Source: JAFAHS01 sp046728175 (GTDB lineage Bacteria > Desulfobacterota > Binatia > Binatales > Binataceae). Taken from it: a DNA stretch of 64,000 nt. The position numbers and the translations under genes were made by a program. How positions within the stretch are numbered: the stretch's first letter is position 1; each line of letters starts with the position of its first letter. This document shows, piece by piece, positions 28,651 to 36,648 of this stretch. The notes below the pieces were generated by a model. That model did not search any database and was not told where the DNA came from. It saw nothing but the letters and a program-made list of their open reading frames with translations. Location of the stretch: contig JBKPEA010000013.1 in the NCBI GenBank assembly GCA_046728175.1, positions 1 through 64,000 of the forward strand, written 5' to 3'.

Positions 28651-29067
28651 CTACTTGTCGAACTGCACGGTTGCGGTGCCGGTTACCACGCGCTCTGCTT
28701 CTTCGTTTTCTATCCACACGTCGATTTCCGCCGTGCGCTCAGCTTCCGTGGCGTGCGTGATAAAACCCTGGAGGGTCAGCGTATGGTCGGGTTGCACGGG
28801 CACTCGATAGGTGGTGCTCAGGCGAATCATCCGGGCGCCGCCATCGGCTCCGATCCAGTCGGTCACCAGCTTGCTCAGCAGGCCCAGACTCATGTTGCCC
28901 GGCAGAATCATTCCCGGAAGGCCTTCCTTGCGCGCACCTTCATCGTCGGTAAAGCGTGCGGCCGGCAGTCCGGCCGAATTCGCATACTTGCGGCACTGGT
29001 CTTTGCTGACGAATTGATGGACGGGACCGAGGGTGTCACCAATATGAACGTCTGCGAAAGTTCTCAC
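28651..29067 (-). CDS. MaoC-like hotdog protein, catalytic Asp/His not conserved
   Basis: A 138-residue single-hotdog protein of the MaoC dehydratase group. Its overall pattern matches R-specific enoyl-CoA hydratases: a KYANSAG helix, then GARKEGLPGMILPGNMSLGLLSKLV. At the hydratase-2 motif (GDxNPxH) the sequence reads GLPAARF, so the catalytic Asp and His are both absent. It is 18 bases after a second MaoC gene, so the two probably form a heterodimer, as in ChsH1/ChsH2-type or HadAB-type hydratases. Starts at a GTG. It ends the leftward acyl-CoA cluster. Activity on an enoyl-CoA thioester is inferred from context and is doubtful. Confidence 0.78.
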   Translation of the reverse strand: MRTFADVHIGDTLGPVHQFVSKDQCRKYANSAGLPAARFTDDEGARKEGLPGMILPGNMSLGLLSKLVTDWIGADGGARMIRLSTTYRVPVQPDHTLTLQGFITHATEAERTAEIDVWIENEEAERVVTGTATVQFDK

Positions 29068-29085
29068 GCTGCTCTCTCTGGATTT

Positions 29086-29502
29086 TCAGGTACGGCTCAT
29101 GAAGCGATGGTCGATATGTGCGACTTCCTGCCCGTCCTGATTGCTCAGGGTTGAGCGCACCACGACGAATACCATCGTTCCGGTTCTGCCGGTTTTTTCA
29201 TAGATTTCTTTGACGTGGGAACTCAGCGTGATCTTGTCGCCGGCGCGGATGGGCCGGACAAACTCCACATCCTTGCCCGCATCAAAGCCCGCGCGCCCGA
29301 AGCGGGGGACATGCTGAAAGAAATGCCGCCCGTTACGAAACGTCACCGCATAGGCCGGTGGCGCGACTGTCCCTTCCGCATAGAGCGGATTGGTCTCGCC
29401 GAGGGTTTCGCAGAAACTCTGAATGCGCTCCGCCTTCACTTCGACCGCGTCAGTGGTTTCGAACACCTTGCCGATCAAGTTAGGATCGTAATTTACCGCC
29501 AT
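29086..29502 (-). CDS. MaoC-like N-terminal-type dehydratase protein
   Basis: A 138-residue hotdog protein similar to the N-terminal MaoC dehydratase domain (HadA/HadC type). The motif region reads GETNPLYAE: it keeps Asn-Pro but has Glu for Asp and Tyr for His, which is common in the non-catalytic half of two-domain hydratases. FVRPIRAGDKITLSSHVKEIYEK (split by a turn) is the conserved second half. It most likely pairs with the MaoC-like product of the next gene, 18 bases downstream. Two bases separate it from the PHP gene stop, indicating one operon. Confidence 0.8.
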   Translation of the reverse strand: MAVNYDPNLIGKVFETTDAVEVKAERIQSFCETLGETNPLYAEGTVAPPAYAVTFRNGRHFFQHVPRFGRAGFDAGKDVEFVRPIRAGDKITLSSHVKEIYEKTGRTGTMVFVVVRSTLSNQDGQEVAHIDHRFMSRT

Positions 29503-29504
29503 TG

Positions 29505-30188
29505 CTATCTCGTCTGGACCGCCTCCGCGTGAGGTACCGGCTTGCGGCGCGGACGAAAATCAACCGGCTCATAGTCGCCGCTTTTCAATTCGCGCACCAG
29601 GTCGTCGATCGAACCGATCGCGCCCGCAAAGCGTGTCGCACACAGACCGATCAGGCTCACCAGGTGACTGTCCGAGCCGCCAACCGCACTATAGCCGTAT
29701 CGTCGCACCAGCTCCGCGCTGCGTTCGTCCTCGCCCTTGCGCGAGCCGCCGTTCAGGACTTCCACCGCTACTACGTTCTCAAGCGGGGGCTGTTTTTCAT
29801 AGTGCTCACACAGCCCGATGTTGGGACGCCCCGGGTGACACGGGACTGCAAGACCACCCATCCTGGCGACTTCGTCGATCAGCTCCTGTGCATCGAGCCG
29901 AATATTTGCAAAGTCAAAGCGCCGCAGCATGTCGTCGTTTACACCGTACACGAGGACGTGACCGTAATTGGTTTCGACCTCGGAAGCGCGCAGCACCATG
30001 ACCCCGAACTTGTCTTCGAGATGCCGGTAGTCGGCGTCGCGGTTGAACTGGCGATGCTCCGTAAGAACGATGCCGTCGAGTGGGCGCTCGGCGCGCCTGA
30101 GCCTGATCCAGTTGAGGTAAGCCTCTACCGGTGCGCGACTGTCTTCGGATGCTTCGCTATGGGTATGCAGATCAAGGGTTGTGGCCAC
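29505..30188 (-). CDS. PHP-domain metal-dependent hydrolase
   Basis: A 227-residue PHP-family protein. Metal ligands of the TIM-barrel active site are all visible: DLHTHSE near residue 6-12, VLTEH near 42, ASEVET near 68, CHPGR near 115 and GSDSHL near 172. Members include phosphoesterases such as histidinol phosphatase and 3',5'-nucleoside bisphosphatase. The gene sits between DUF35 and the MaoC pair in a tight leftward operon (2 and 13 base gaps), an unusual place for a PHP phosphoesterase. The substrate is unknown; a CoA-related or thioester-related role would be speculation. GTG start. Confidence 0.85.
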   Translation of the reverse strand: MATTLDLHTHSEASEDSRAPVEAYLNWIRLRRAERPLDGIVLTEHRQFNRDADYRHLEDKFGVMVLRASEVETNYGHVLVYGVNDDMLRRFDFANIRLDAQELIDEVARMGGLAVPCHPGRPNIGLCEHYEKQPPLENVVAVEVLNGGSRKGEDERSAELVRRYGYSAVGGSDSHLVSLIGLCATRFAGAIGSIDDLVRELKSGDYEPVDFRPRRKPVPHAEAVQTR

Positions 30189-30201
30189 CAGGATTAGTTC
30201 C

Positions 30202-30627
30202 TTACCTCGCCGGGCGAAACTTCGCGAGCGTCACCTGCGGGGTGACATCCTCGTATACGACCTCGACGGGCATCCCTATTTTAGCTTCTTCGGGACGGCA
30301 TTCCACCAGATTGGTTAGCATTTTCACGCCTTCATCGAGCTCGACCCACGCCATGATATAGGGCAGCGATTCGCGAAAACCGGCGCCCTGGTTCTGATAC
30401 GTCGCGGTGAAAGTGTAAACCTTGCCGCGCCCGCTGCAGCGAACCCACTCGGTGCGCGGCGACAGACAGTTCGTGCATTGCGCGCGTGGATGATAGCGGA
30501 GGTCGCCGCAGTCGCGGCACTTCTGCACGTACAGCTCGTGGCGTTGCAGTGCCTCCCACCACGGGCGCGTTTCCTCATCGATAACCGGAAGGGGCTTCAG
30601 GTATTTCTTTTCCTTTTGATCTGCCAT
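30202..30627 (-). CDS. DUF35 OB-fold acyl-CoA-associated zinc-ribbon protein
   Basis: A 141-residue DUF35 protein: an N-terminal helix, a rubredoxin-like zinc ribbon (CRDC near residues 37-40, CTNC near 51-54), then an OB-fold (GRGKVYTFTATYQNQG, LPYIMAWVELDEGVKMLTNLV). DUF35 proteins bind CoA and act as obligate partners of thiolase-like enzymes (archaeal HMG-CoA synthase complex) or retro-aldolases (ChsH2 with Ltp2). It follows the thiolase-like gene by 11 bases, matching that pairing. ATG 30627 is the start; the same frame is open through the thiolase gene but only as an overlapping shadow. Confidence 0.9.
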   Translation of the reverse strand: MADQKEKKYLKPLPVIDEETRPWWEALQRHELYVQKCRDCGDLRYHPRAQCTNCLSPRTEWVRCSGRGKVYTFTATYQNQGAGFRESLPYIMAWVELDEGVKMLTNLVECRPEEAKIGMPVEVVYEDVTPQVTLAKFRPAR

Positions 30628-30638
30628 GGCTGGAGTTC

Positions 30639-31793
30639 CTACTGATCGCTCAGGACGAGGGTCGCGCCGGAATGACGCAGGCCGAGGCTGCCGCCGGTGC
30701 CGTGGACCAGCGCGATCTTGCAGTCCTTGACCTGGCGCGGGCCGCATTCGCCGCGCAGCTGCTTGGTTGCCTCGATCACCAGGAACATCCCGCGCATCAT
30801 GGGATGATTCGATGAGAGGCCGCCCCCGTCCGTATTGATGGGAAATTCGCCATCGAAGCGCAACCGTCCCCCGCTTACGAACGCGCCCCCTTCGCCGGGC
30901 TTGCAAAAGCCCAGGTTCTCGAGCGTCGACACCACCGTGATGGTGAACGAATCGTAGATCATTGCCATGTCGATATCGGCGTGTTTTACACTCGCGCGCT
31001 CCAAGGCCAGCTTGCCCGATTGGGCGGCTGCGATATCCAGAAAATCGCGCTGGCCGCGCGCCGCATGGCGTACCGCCTCGCCGGTCCCCAGAATGTAGAC
31101 TGGTTTCTTTATCAGATTGCGCGCGCGCTCCGCCGAAGTGATCACCAGCGCTCCGCCACCATCGGAGATGATGCAGCAATCGAGCAGATGGAGCGGCGAC
31201 GAAATCACGCGCGAGGCGAGCACGTCTGCCACCGTGATCGGATTGCGATATTTCGCGACCGGATTCATCGACGCATGCAGGCGCATCGTAACCGCCACCT
31301 CCGCAAGCTGCTCCGGGGTGGTCCCGTACTCGTGCATATGCCGCTGCGCGACCATCGCATAGGCGCCGACCGTGGTCGGCCCAAAGGGAATCTCGAACTG
31401 ATCGCAGCTGTCTCCCCCTCCGCCCCCTGCACCCATCGGCCCGCGGTACGAAGCGATCGTCGAGCCGAACGCGACCACGCAGACCTCGCACAGTCCGGCC
31501 GCGATCGCGGCAGCGGCATGCGCCGTATGCGCGACGAACGACGACCCGCCGATCGAGGTAGAATCCACGTAGTTGGGGTTCAGGTTCATGTAGTCGCAGA
31601 AACCCATGATCCCCATCCCGCTCATTCCGATGCCGGTCATCGCCAGTCCGTCCACATCCTTGATGGTCAGGCCGCAATCGTCGAGCGCACCGCGGATACT
31701 CTCGGCCGCAATCTGGAACATGCTCTTGTCCGGCGCAAAGCGCGTCGGATGCTCATACACGCCCGCCACGCAGGCTTTACGACTTAGACTCAT
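30639..31793 (-). CDS. Thiolase-like (SCP2/Ltp2-type) protein lacking the nucleophilic Cys
   Basis: A 384-residue thiolase-fold protein of the SCP2-like group. At the position of the nucleophilic Cys it reads STSIGGSSF (near residues 78-86), with no Cys. Later elements are kept: MIYDSFTITV near 253, LSSNHPMMRGMF near 305-316 and VHGTGG near 355. Cys-less members such as Ltp2 are retro-aldolases cleaving steroid side-chain thioesters together with a DUF35 protein, and the next gene encodes DUF35. I infer a carbon-carbon lyase or condensing role on an acyl-CoA; the substrate is not known. Begins at ATG 31793, 12 bases after the hydrolase stop. Confidence 0.85.
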   Translation of the reverse strand: MSLSRKACVAGVYEHPTRFAPDKSMFQIAAESIRGALDDCGLTIKDVDGLAMTGIGMSGMGIMGFCDYMNLNPNYVDSTSIGGSSFVAHTAHAAAAIAAGLCEVCVVAFGSTIASYRGPMGAGGGGGDSCDQFEIPFGPTTVGAYAMVAQRHMHEYGTTPEQLAEVAVTMRLHASMNPVAKYRNPITVADVLASRVISSPLHLLDCCIISDGGGALVITSAERARNLIKKPVYILGTGEAVRHAARGQRDFLDIAAAQSGKLALERASVKHADIDMAMIYDSFTITVVSTLENLGFCKPGEGGAFVSGGRLRFDGEFPINTDGGGLSSNHPMMRGMFLVIEATKQLRGECGPRQVKDCKIALVHGTGGSLGLRHSGATLVLSDQ

Positions 31794-31805
31794 GATGCGT
31801 TCTTC

Positions 31806-32609
31806 CTACTTGAGCTCCCCGAGGAATTCTTCGATGGCGTCATTGACTACCACCGGTTGCTCGACCGGGAGCATGGTACCGGCATCGGGCACGACTTCCA
31901 GATGTGCGCCCTGGATCCGGTCTCTGATATCTTTGGCCGGGGCGATCCCGTCCTCGGCACATAAAATCAAGGTCGGTTTTTTTATCGCGGAAATGGCGCC
32001 GGACAGATCGACTTCCTGGCAGGCTCGGGTGTCCGTGTAGCGGACCCGCGGATCGGTCTTGATTTGCTCCATCCACATTTCGCGCACGACGTTGAAATTT
32101 TCCTTGATGGTCTTTGGAGAAACTCCGTCGGTCACGAAGGCCTGTGGCGCGCGGCCCATCATGACCGCCCACAACTGCTGAACTCGCTCCTCGGGAATCG
32201 CGAACTTGGCGGCGGTCGCGAGCAGGATCAGCGCCTCGACGCGCGGCGGGTAACGAAGTGCAAATTCCATCGCAACTGCACCGCCCATCGACCAGCCGGC
32301 GATGACGGCGGATTGGAATCGCAACGAATCCATGAAATGGGCGAGGAAATCGGCGCATTCGCCAATCGACATCAGGCCTTCGACGCCGTCCGATCGGCCA
32401 TGGCCCGGAAAGTCGAAAGCGACTGGGCTGTGTTTCCCCGCCAGCGCGTCGATTTGATGGTGCCAGGGGGCGCTATTGCCGCCCTCGCCGTGCACGAAAA
32501 CGATTTTACGTCCGCGCGAGAAATCAGGGATCACGTCGGGCAGCGTAGTGGCACCCGGGTACTGGTAGTAGATCGCGTGACCCTTTACGTCAGTGTACTT
32601 GGTCGGCAT
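31806..32609 (-). CDS. Alpha/beta hydrolase with catalytic His replaced
   Basis: A 267-residue alpha/beta hydrolase. The oxyanion segment FVHGEGGN lies near residue 39, the nucleophile elbow GWSMGG near 105 and an acid candidate in LCAEDGIAP near 219. At the C-terminal motif, where relatives have GHxxxxEQP with the catalytic His, the sequence reads AGTMLPVEQP, so Thr stands in place of His. Unless another His serves, ordinary ester hydrolysis is unlikely. It is the first gene of the leftward acyl-CoA cluster and divergent from the enoyl-CoA hydratase. Confidence 0.82.
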   Translation of the reverse strand: MPTKYTDVKGHAIYYQYPGATTLPDVIPDFSRGRKIVFVHGEGGNSAPWHHQIDALAGKHSPVAFDFPGHGRSDGVEGLMSIGECADFLAHFMDSLRFQSAVIAGWSMGGAVAMEFALRYPPRVEALILLATAAKFAIPEERVQQLWAVMMGRAPQAFVTDGVSPKTIKENFNVVREMWMEQIKTDPRVRYTDTRACQEVDLSGAISAIKKPTLILCAEDGIAPAKDIRDRIQGAHLEVVPDAGTMLPVEQPVVVNDAIEEFLGELK

Positions 32610-32737
32610 CGCCGCGTGATTCTCCGTGCAGCTTTTTTCGGTTAGCTATTAGGTTCGCAGCGCGCTTGTCAAATGCACGTGGAACTGGGGGAAAAACACC
32701 GGTCTCTATCGAAGCGCCCCCCAGGATCCTGCGCGCA

Positions 32738-32752
32738 GGTAATTGACTTACC
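32738..32752. promoter_or_regulatory. Inverted repeat in the divergent promoter region
   Basis: GGTAA-TTGAC-TTACC (perfect 5-bp arms, 5-base centre) lies in the 208-base region between the leftward acyl-CoA cluster and the rightward enoyl-CoA hydratase. Its centre contains TTGAC. It could be an operator for a regulator of both, but the arms are short and no regulator gene is adjacent. Confidence 0.3.
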
Positions 32753-32817
32753 GCCGGCGCTACTCATCACCGCCAGAACGCGCTATCTACACCCAGATGC
32801 ATCCGGGAGATTAGTTC

Positions 32818-33624
32818 ATGGCATATCAGGCAATTGAAGTTAGAAATGACGGGTCGGTCGCCTGGCTTACCCTCAATCGCCCGCATAATCTCAATGCCCT
32901 CAGCGCTCTAATGGTGGAGGAACTGGAAGACTATCTGCACAAACTCCCGACCGACCACGCTACTCGGGTCGTGATCATGCGCGGGGCCGGCCGCGCCTTC
33001 TGCGCGGGGCTGGATCTCAAGGAGCAGAACCGCGGCGGATCGGGACTCGGTACATCAACCACCGGGACCATCGAGACGCAACGCCGGATGAGCGACCTGG
33101 TGGTCGCGATGCGCCGTGCGCCCCAGCCGTTTATCGCGGCGGTACGCGGTCCCGCTGCCGGCGGAGGATTCGCACTTGCGCTGGCCTGTGATGCCCGCAT
33201 CGCCGGGACCTCGGCGCGCTTCAACGCCGCCTTCATCCGGATCGGGTTGAGCGCGTGCGACATGGGCGTGAGCTACCATCTGCCGCGCGCCGTGGGAATG
33301 TCGGTCGCTTCGGAGTTGATGCTGACCGGACGCTTCATCAACGCGGAGCGGGCACTCGCAACCGGATTAATCTCGGAGCTGTATCCCGATGCCGAGGTTG
33401 ATGCGGCGGCGGGGAAGCTGGCACAGGAAATGACCGAGACCTCTCCGCTGGGCCTCCGGCTTACCAAGGAATGCTTATGGGCCAGCGTGGATGCCGGCAG
33501 TCTCGAGCAGGCGCTAGCGATGGAAGATCGCAATCAGGTTCTATGCGTGCGTGCGGGTTATATAGAGGAAGGCGCGCGCGCGTTTCTCGAGAAGCGCAGG
33601 CCTCACTATCCGGACCGCGCCTGA
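32818..33624 (+). CDS. Enoyl-CoA hydratase/isomerase family protein
   Basis: A 268-residue crotonase-fold protein. The CoA/oxyanion elements are clear: RPHNLNALS near residue 22, GAGRAFCAGLDLKE near 58-71 and GPAAGGGFALALACDARIA near 107-125. The two Glu of classical enoyl-CoA hydratase are not at their usual places (the segment reads FIRIGLSACDMGVSYHLPR), so the reaction might be hydration, isomerisation or another crotonase chemistry. It is divergent from the MaoC/DUF35/thiolase cluster and probably acts on the same acyl-CoA pathway. ATG 32818 follows GGGAGATTAG at a good ribosome-binding distance. Confidence 0.88.
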   Translation: MAYQAIEVRNDGSVAWLTLNRPHNLNALSALMVEELEDYLHKLPTDHATRVVIMRGAGRAFCAGLDLKEQNRGGSGLGTSTTGTIETQRRMSDLVVAMRRAPQPFIAAVRGPAAGGGFALALACDARIAGTSARFNAAFIRIGLSACDMGVSYHLPRAVGMSVASELMLTGRFINAERALATGLISELYPDAEVDAAAGKLAQEMTETSPLGLRLTKECLWASVDAGSLEQALAMEDRNQVLCVRAGYIEEGARAFLEKRRPHYPDRA

Positions 33625-33732
33625 TCGGCAGCAACCAGCTCCGGGAAAACCGCGGGTAAAAAGCCGCCGCGACGGAATTCCTCGCCGGTTGCGGACTAAA
33701 AACGGTAATAGTCTTACTGCAGTCGGGACGCT

Positions 33733-34776
33733 CTAGCGCGACGCGAACTGCGTAAGGGCGGTCAAGCGCGCGATGCTGTATTTGTTCTCGCCTTCGCGCC
33801 AACTCCGAATGGCGACGCGTTCGCCTGGGCTGTTATCCGCAACTGCCTTCTCCAGTTCTTGGGCGTCGGCGATCGTTGCGTGTCCAAACTCACGGATGAC
33901 GTCGCCCGCGCGAATACCGGCCTTGTCGGCTGGCGAGCCGATCGTCACATTACGGACTCGCGCCCCCCATACGGCCGGGTCGTATTCCGCCATGGCGCCA
34001 AAGAACGTCGGGCCCTGCACGTCGCGGACCTCGGGGTGAAGAAAATAGACCCTGCCGCCGCGGGCCGCGAGTCGCGCCACCTTCACGATGTTGCTGGCTT
34101 CCTGCATGCTGAACACGGCCCCGGCAAGATAGACTTCGCCGTGGTGGCTCGCCGAGATTCCAATATCCGGAAAGCCGTTGCGGGCTAACCTCGCGCGGAC
34201 GTTGCTTTCCAACTGGTCGGGCGAGATCTTATGCCGCAGGTGGCGCGGCGCCTCTTGGGGCACCGCCGCCTGAGAAACAACGACGTTGGTGGCAAGTTCT
34301 TTCCACGGTTCGCCGCCGGCCACCAGACTCGGATCGGCGGACGCCGTCATCTGCATCGCGGGTGTGTCGATTTGGGGCTTATGTACCCCCGCCGCCAGCA
34401 GCAGCGCTGCGACCCCCGCGGTCACCGCGGCAAAAACATACCGCCGCGAGACCAATTTGGTTGAGGGCGAGGGTCGCAGGTGGCTCGTCGTAACGGCTGG
34501 CACCGAAGCGACCACCCGCGAGGGCCGAAGTCCCCCGGCCGCGATCTCATCGGCTTCGACGGGTGTCGCGGCAGCGGACCACGCCTCGCAGTGGCTAATA
34601 TAATCGGGAAACTCAAGTTCGGGGCGCGGCTCGACCGACTCCCGTGGCGCATCCTGAGCGGCAAGCGGCGGCATCTTGGGTACAACCCGCGCGGCACGCA
34701 TCTCCGCTATCTTGAGCATCATCTCGTTAACTGAGAGATATCGGACGGGAATTTCGCGTTCGGCTCTAGCACTCAT
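33733..34776 (-). CDS. Membrane-anchored BON-PDZ protein
   Basis: A 347-residue protein of unknown function. The N-terminal ~110 residues are Pro/Ala-rich and cytoplasmic; a single transmembrane helix (YVFAAVTAGVAALLLAAGV) follows near 115-133. The periplasmic part has a linker, a BON domain (about 188-245, with LESNVRARLARNGF and GEVYLAGAVFS) and a PDZ domain (about 255-340, with VTIGSPADKAGIRAGDVI). BON domains bind phospholipids and occur in envelope-integrity proteins; PDZ domains bind peptide C termini. ATG 34776 has GGGG 7 bases upstream; GTG 34812 is the alternative start. Single gene, opposite to its left neighbour. Confidence 0.75.
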   Translation of the reverse strand: MSARAEREIPVRYLSVNEMMLKIAEMRAARVVPKMPPLAAQDAPRESVEPRPELEFPDYISHCEAWSAAATPVEADEIAAGGLRPSRVVASVPAVTTSHLRPSPSTKLVSRRYVFAAVTAGVAALLLAAGVHKPQIDTPAMQMTASADPSLVAGGEPWKELATNVVVSQAAVPQEAPRHLRHKISPDQLESNVRARLARNGFPDIGISASHHGEVYLAGAVFSMQEASNIVKVARLAARGGRVYFLHPEVRDVQGPTFFGAMAEYDPAVWGARVRNVTIGSPADKAGIRAGDVIREFGHATIADAQELEKAVADNSPGERVAIRSWREGENKYSIARLTALTQFASR

Positions 34777-35040
34777 GTGCGCACCCCGTGGCAGCGAATT
34801 TCGGCGACTCACGCGCCGAAGAACGCCTCAGCCACCTAGATGGTCGAGAGAAAGCATGACCCACCCAAACCCTGAAAGGTCCGCTTAGCCGAATTTCAAC
34901 TCAACTAGCGCCCAGGCCTAACTTCTCACGCACAGCTTAGCAAACTCTCGCAACCTTCGCCAACTTTGGACAGGCAAGGAATATGAAGAAATTTAGACCG
35001 CTGAAATAAGCAAAAACAATGCTGGCGAGCAATCTTTAGC

Positions 35041-36372
35041 TCAGATTGCCTCACTAACCGCATCTTCGCGTTGCGTTGGCTTGGGTCTTTTCTCGATTGG
35101 GGCGTAATGGCGCAGCTGCTCGCCGCCATAAACCTGCCGGGGCCGGGCGATGGCCTGCTCGGGGTCTCGCACCATCTCCGCCCACTGTGCCATCCAGCCG
35201 GCAGTCCGCGGGATTGCGAACAGTACCGGGAACATCGCCATCGGGAATCCCATCGCCTGGTAGATGATCCCAGAGTAGAAATCCACGTTCGGATAGAGCT
35301 TGTGGTTGACAAAGTAGTCATCTTCCAGCGCGATATGCTCCAACTCGACCGCGATGTCGATCAACGGATTCTTGCCGGTGACTTCGAACACCTCGTAGGC
35401 CAGCTGTTTGAGGATTTTGGCCCGCGGATCGTAGTTCTTGTACACGCGATGTCCAAAGCCCATCAGGCGCCGCTCGCGGTTTTTCACGCGCTTGATCATG
35501 TCCGGAATGCTCTTCACAGAGCCGATTTCCATCAGGCCCCGGATAGCCTGTTCATTGGCTCCGCCGTGCAGCGGTCCATACAGAGCCGCGACTGCGGCGG
35601 CGGCCGCCGCGTAGGGATCGGGCTGTGAGCTCCCCACCGCGCGCATCGCGTTCGCCGAACAGTTCTGCTCATGGTCGGCGTGCAGGATGAACAGCACATC
35701 GAGTGCGTGCTCCAGGACCGGATCGGGCTTGTACTTGAGTTCGGTCATCCTGAACAGCATCGACAGAAAGTTGCCCGTGTAGCTGAGGTCGTTGTCCGGA
35801 TACACATAGGGGAGACCCCGCGTATGCCGATAGGCGAACGCCGCCAGCGTTGGAATCTTACCGATTAGCCGGCGAGTCTGCAGGCGGCGTGACTCGAGGT
35901 CATGAATGTTCGCCGCATCCGGATAGAAGGTCGAGAGTGCGCCCACCGTTCCGAGCAGCATGCCCATCGGGTGCGCGTCGTAGCGATAGCCCCCCATGAA
36001 CTGCTTGATGCTCTCATGGACCATCGTGTGAATCTTGATGTTGTTTTCCCATCGCGCGTAGTGTTCGGTGTCCGGCAGCTCGCCCTTGACGATCAGATAT
36101 GCGGTCTCGAGGTAGTTACTCTTTTCGGCCAGCTCTTCGATCGGATAGCCACGGTAGCGCAGGATACCTTTGTCGCCATCGATGAAGGTGATGCGGCTGC
36201 GGCAGGATGCGGTGTTTACGAAGGCCGGGTCGTAGGACATCAGCCCGAAATCGTCGGGCGATGTTTTGATCGCGCGCAGCGCCGCGGCCCGAATCACGCC
36301 GCCTTCTTCGACTGGAATTTCGTAGCTCTTGCCGGTCCGGTTGTCGACTATGCTGAGACTGTTCTTTGCCAT
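35041..36372 (-). CDS. gltA: Citrate synthase
   Basis: Condenses acetyl-CoA and oxaloacetate at the start of the TCA cycle. The 443-residue length and N-terminal extension (MAKNSLSIVDNRTGKSYEIP) match the type II, NADH-sensitive-like Gram-negative family. Catalytic residues are visible: His in GPLHGGANEQ near residue 278, His in FGHRVYKNYDPRA near 317 and Asp in VDFYSGIIYQ near 373. ATG 36372 is chosen because it gives the standard N terminus; the open frame up to 36426 is not family-like. Transcribed alone. Confidence 0.96.
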   Translation of the reverse strand: MAKNSLSIVDNRTGKSYEIPVEEGGVIRAAALRAIKTSPDDFGLMSYDPAFVNTASCRSRITFIDGDKGILRYRGYPIEELAEKSNYLETAYLIVKGELPDTEHYARWENNIKIHTMVHESIKQFMGGYRYDAHPMGMLLGTVGALSTFYPDAANIHDLESRRLQTRRLIGKIPTLAAFAYRHTRGLPYVYPDNDLSYTGNFLSMLFRMTELKYKPDPVLEHALDVLFILHADHEQNCSANAMRAVGSSQPDPYAAAAAAVAALYGPLHGGANEQAIRGLMEIGSVKSIPDMIKRVKNRERRLMGFGHRVYKNYDPRAKILKQLAYEVFEVTGKNPLIDIAVELEHIALEDDYFVNHKLYPNVDFYSGIIYQAMGFPMAMFPVLFAIPRTAGWMAQWAEMVRDPEQAIARPRQVYGGEQLRHYAPIEKRPKPTQREDAVSEAI

Positions 36373-36648
36373 CGTCCTTCCACCGAAAGTTCTGCGGCCG
36401 TGGCGTCGGTCCGCGGCCGTCAACATATATGCAGTAGTGCTGGTGAGCAGTCTACGTCAATCGCGCGCGTTGGAGCAATCGCGAACGTCTCGCTTTGCCG
36501 CTCGTCCCATGGCAGGCTCGGAGCGCGTCTTGCCGCTTGGTCCAATCCTGTTTGCAAAAAAGGGGCGCGACGCTCGCGATCTCGCCAAATGAGGTGTGAC
36601 GCGAAGGTGCGAGTGACGATGCTGCGGTGCGCCGTGGCTTGACGCAAC

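Noticed and set aside
30202..31677. A 491-codon version of the DUF35 gene
   Set aside because: The first ~350 codons are an alternate-frame reading of the thiolase gene. The ATG at 30627 gives the normal DUF35 length and N terminus.
34777..35040. Hairpin TGCT-GGCG-AGCA near 35023 as a gltA terminator
   Set aside because: The stem is only 4 bp; although T's follow on the minus strand it is too weak to call.
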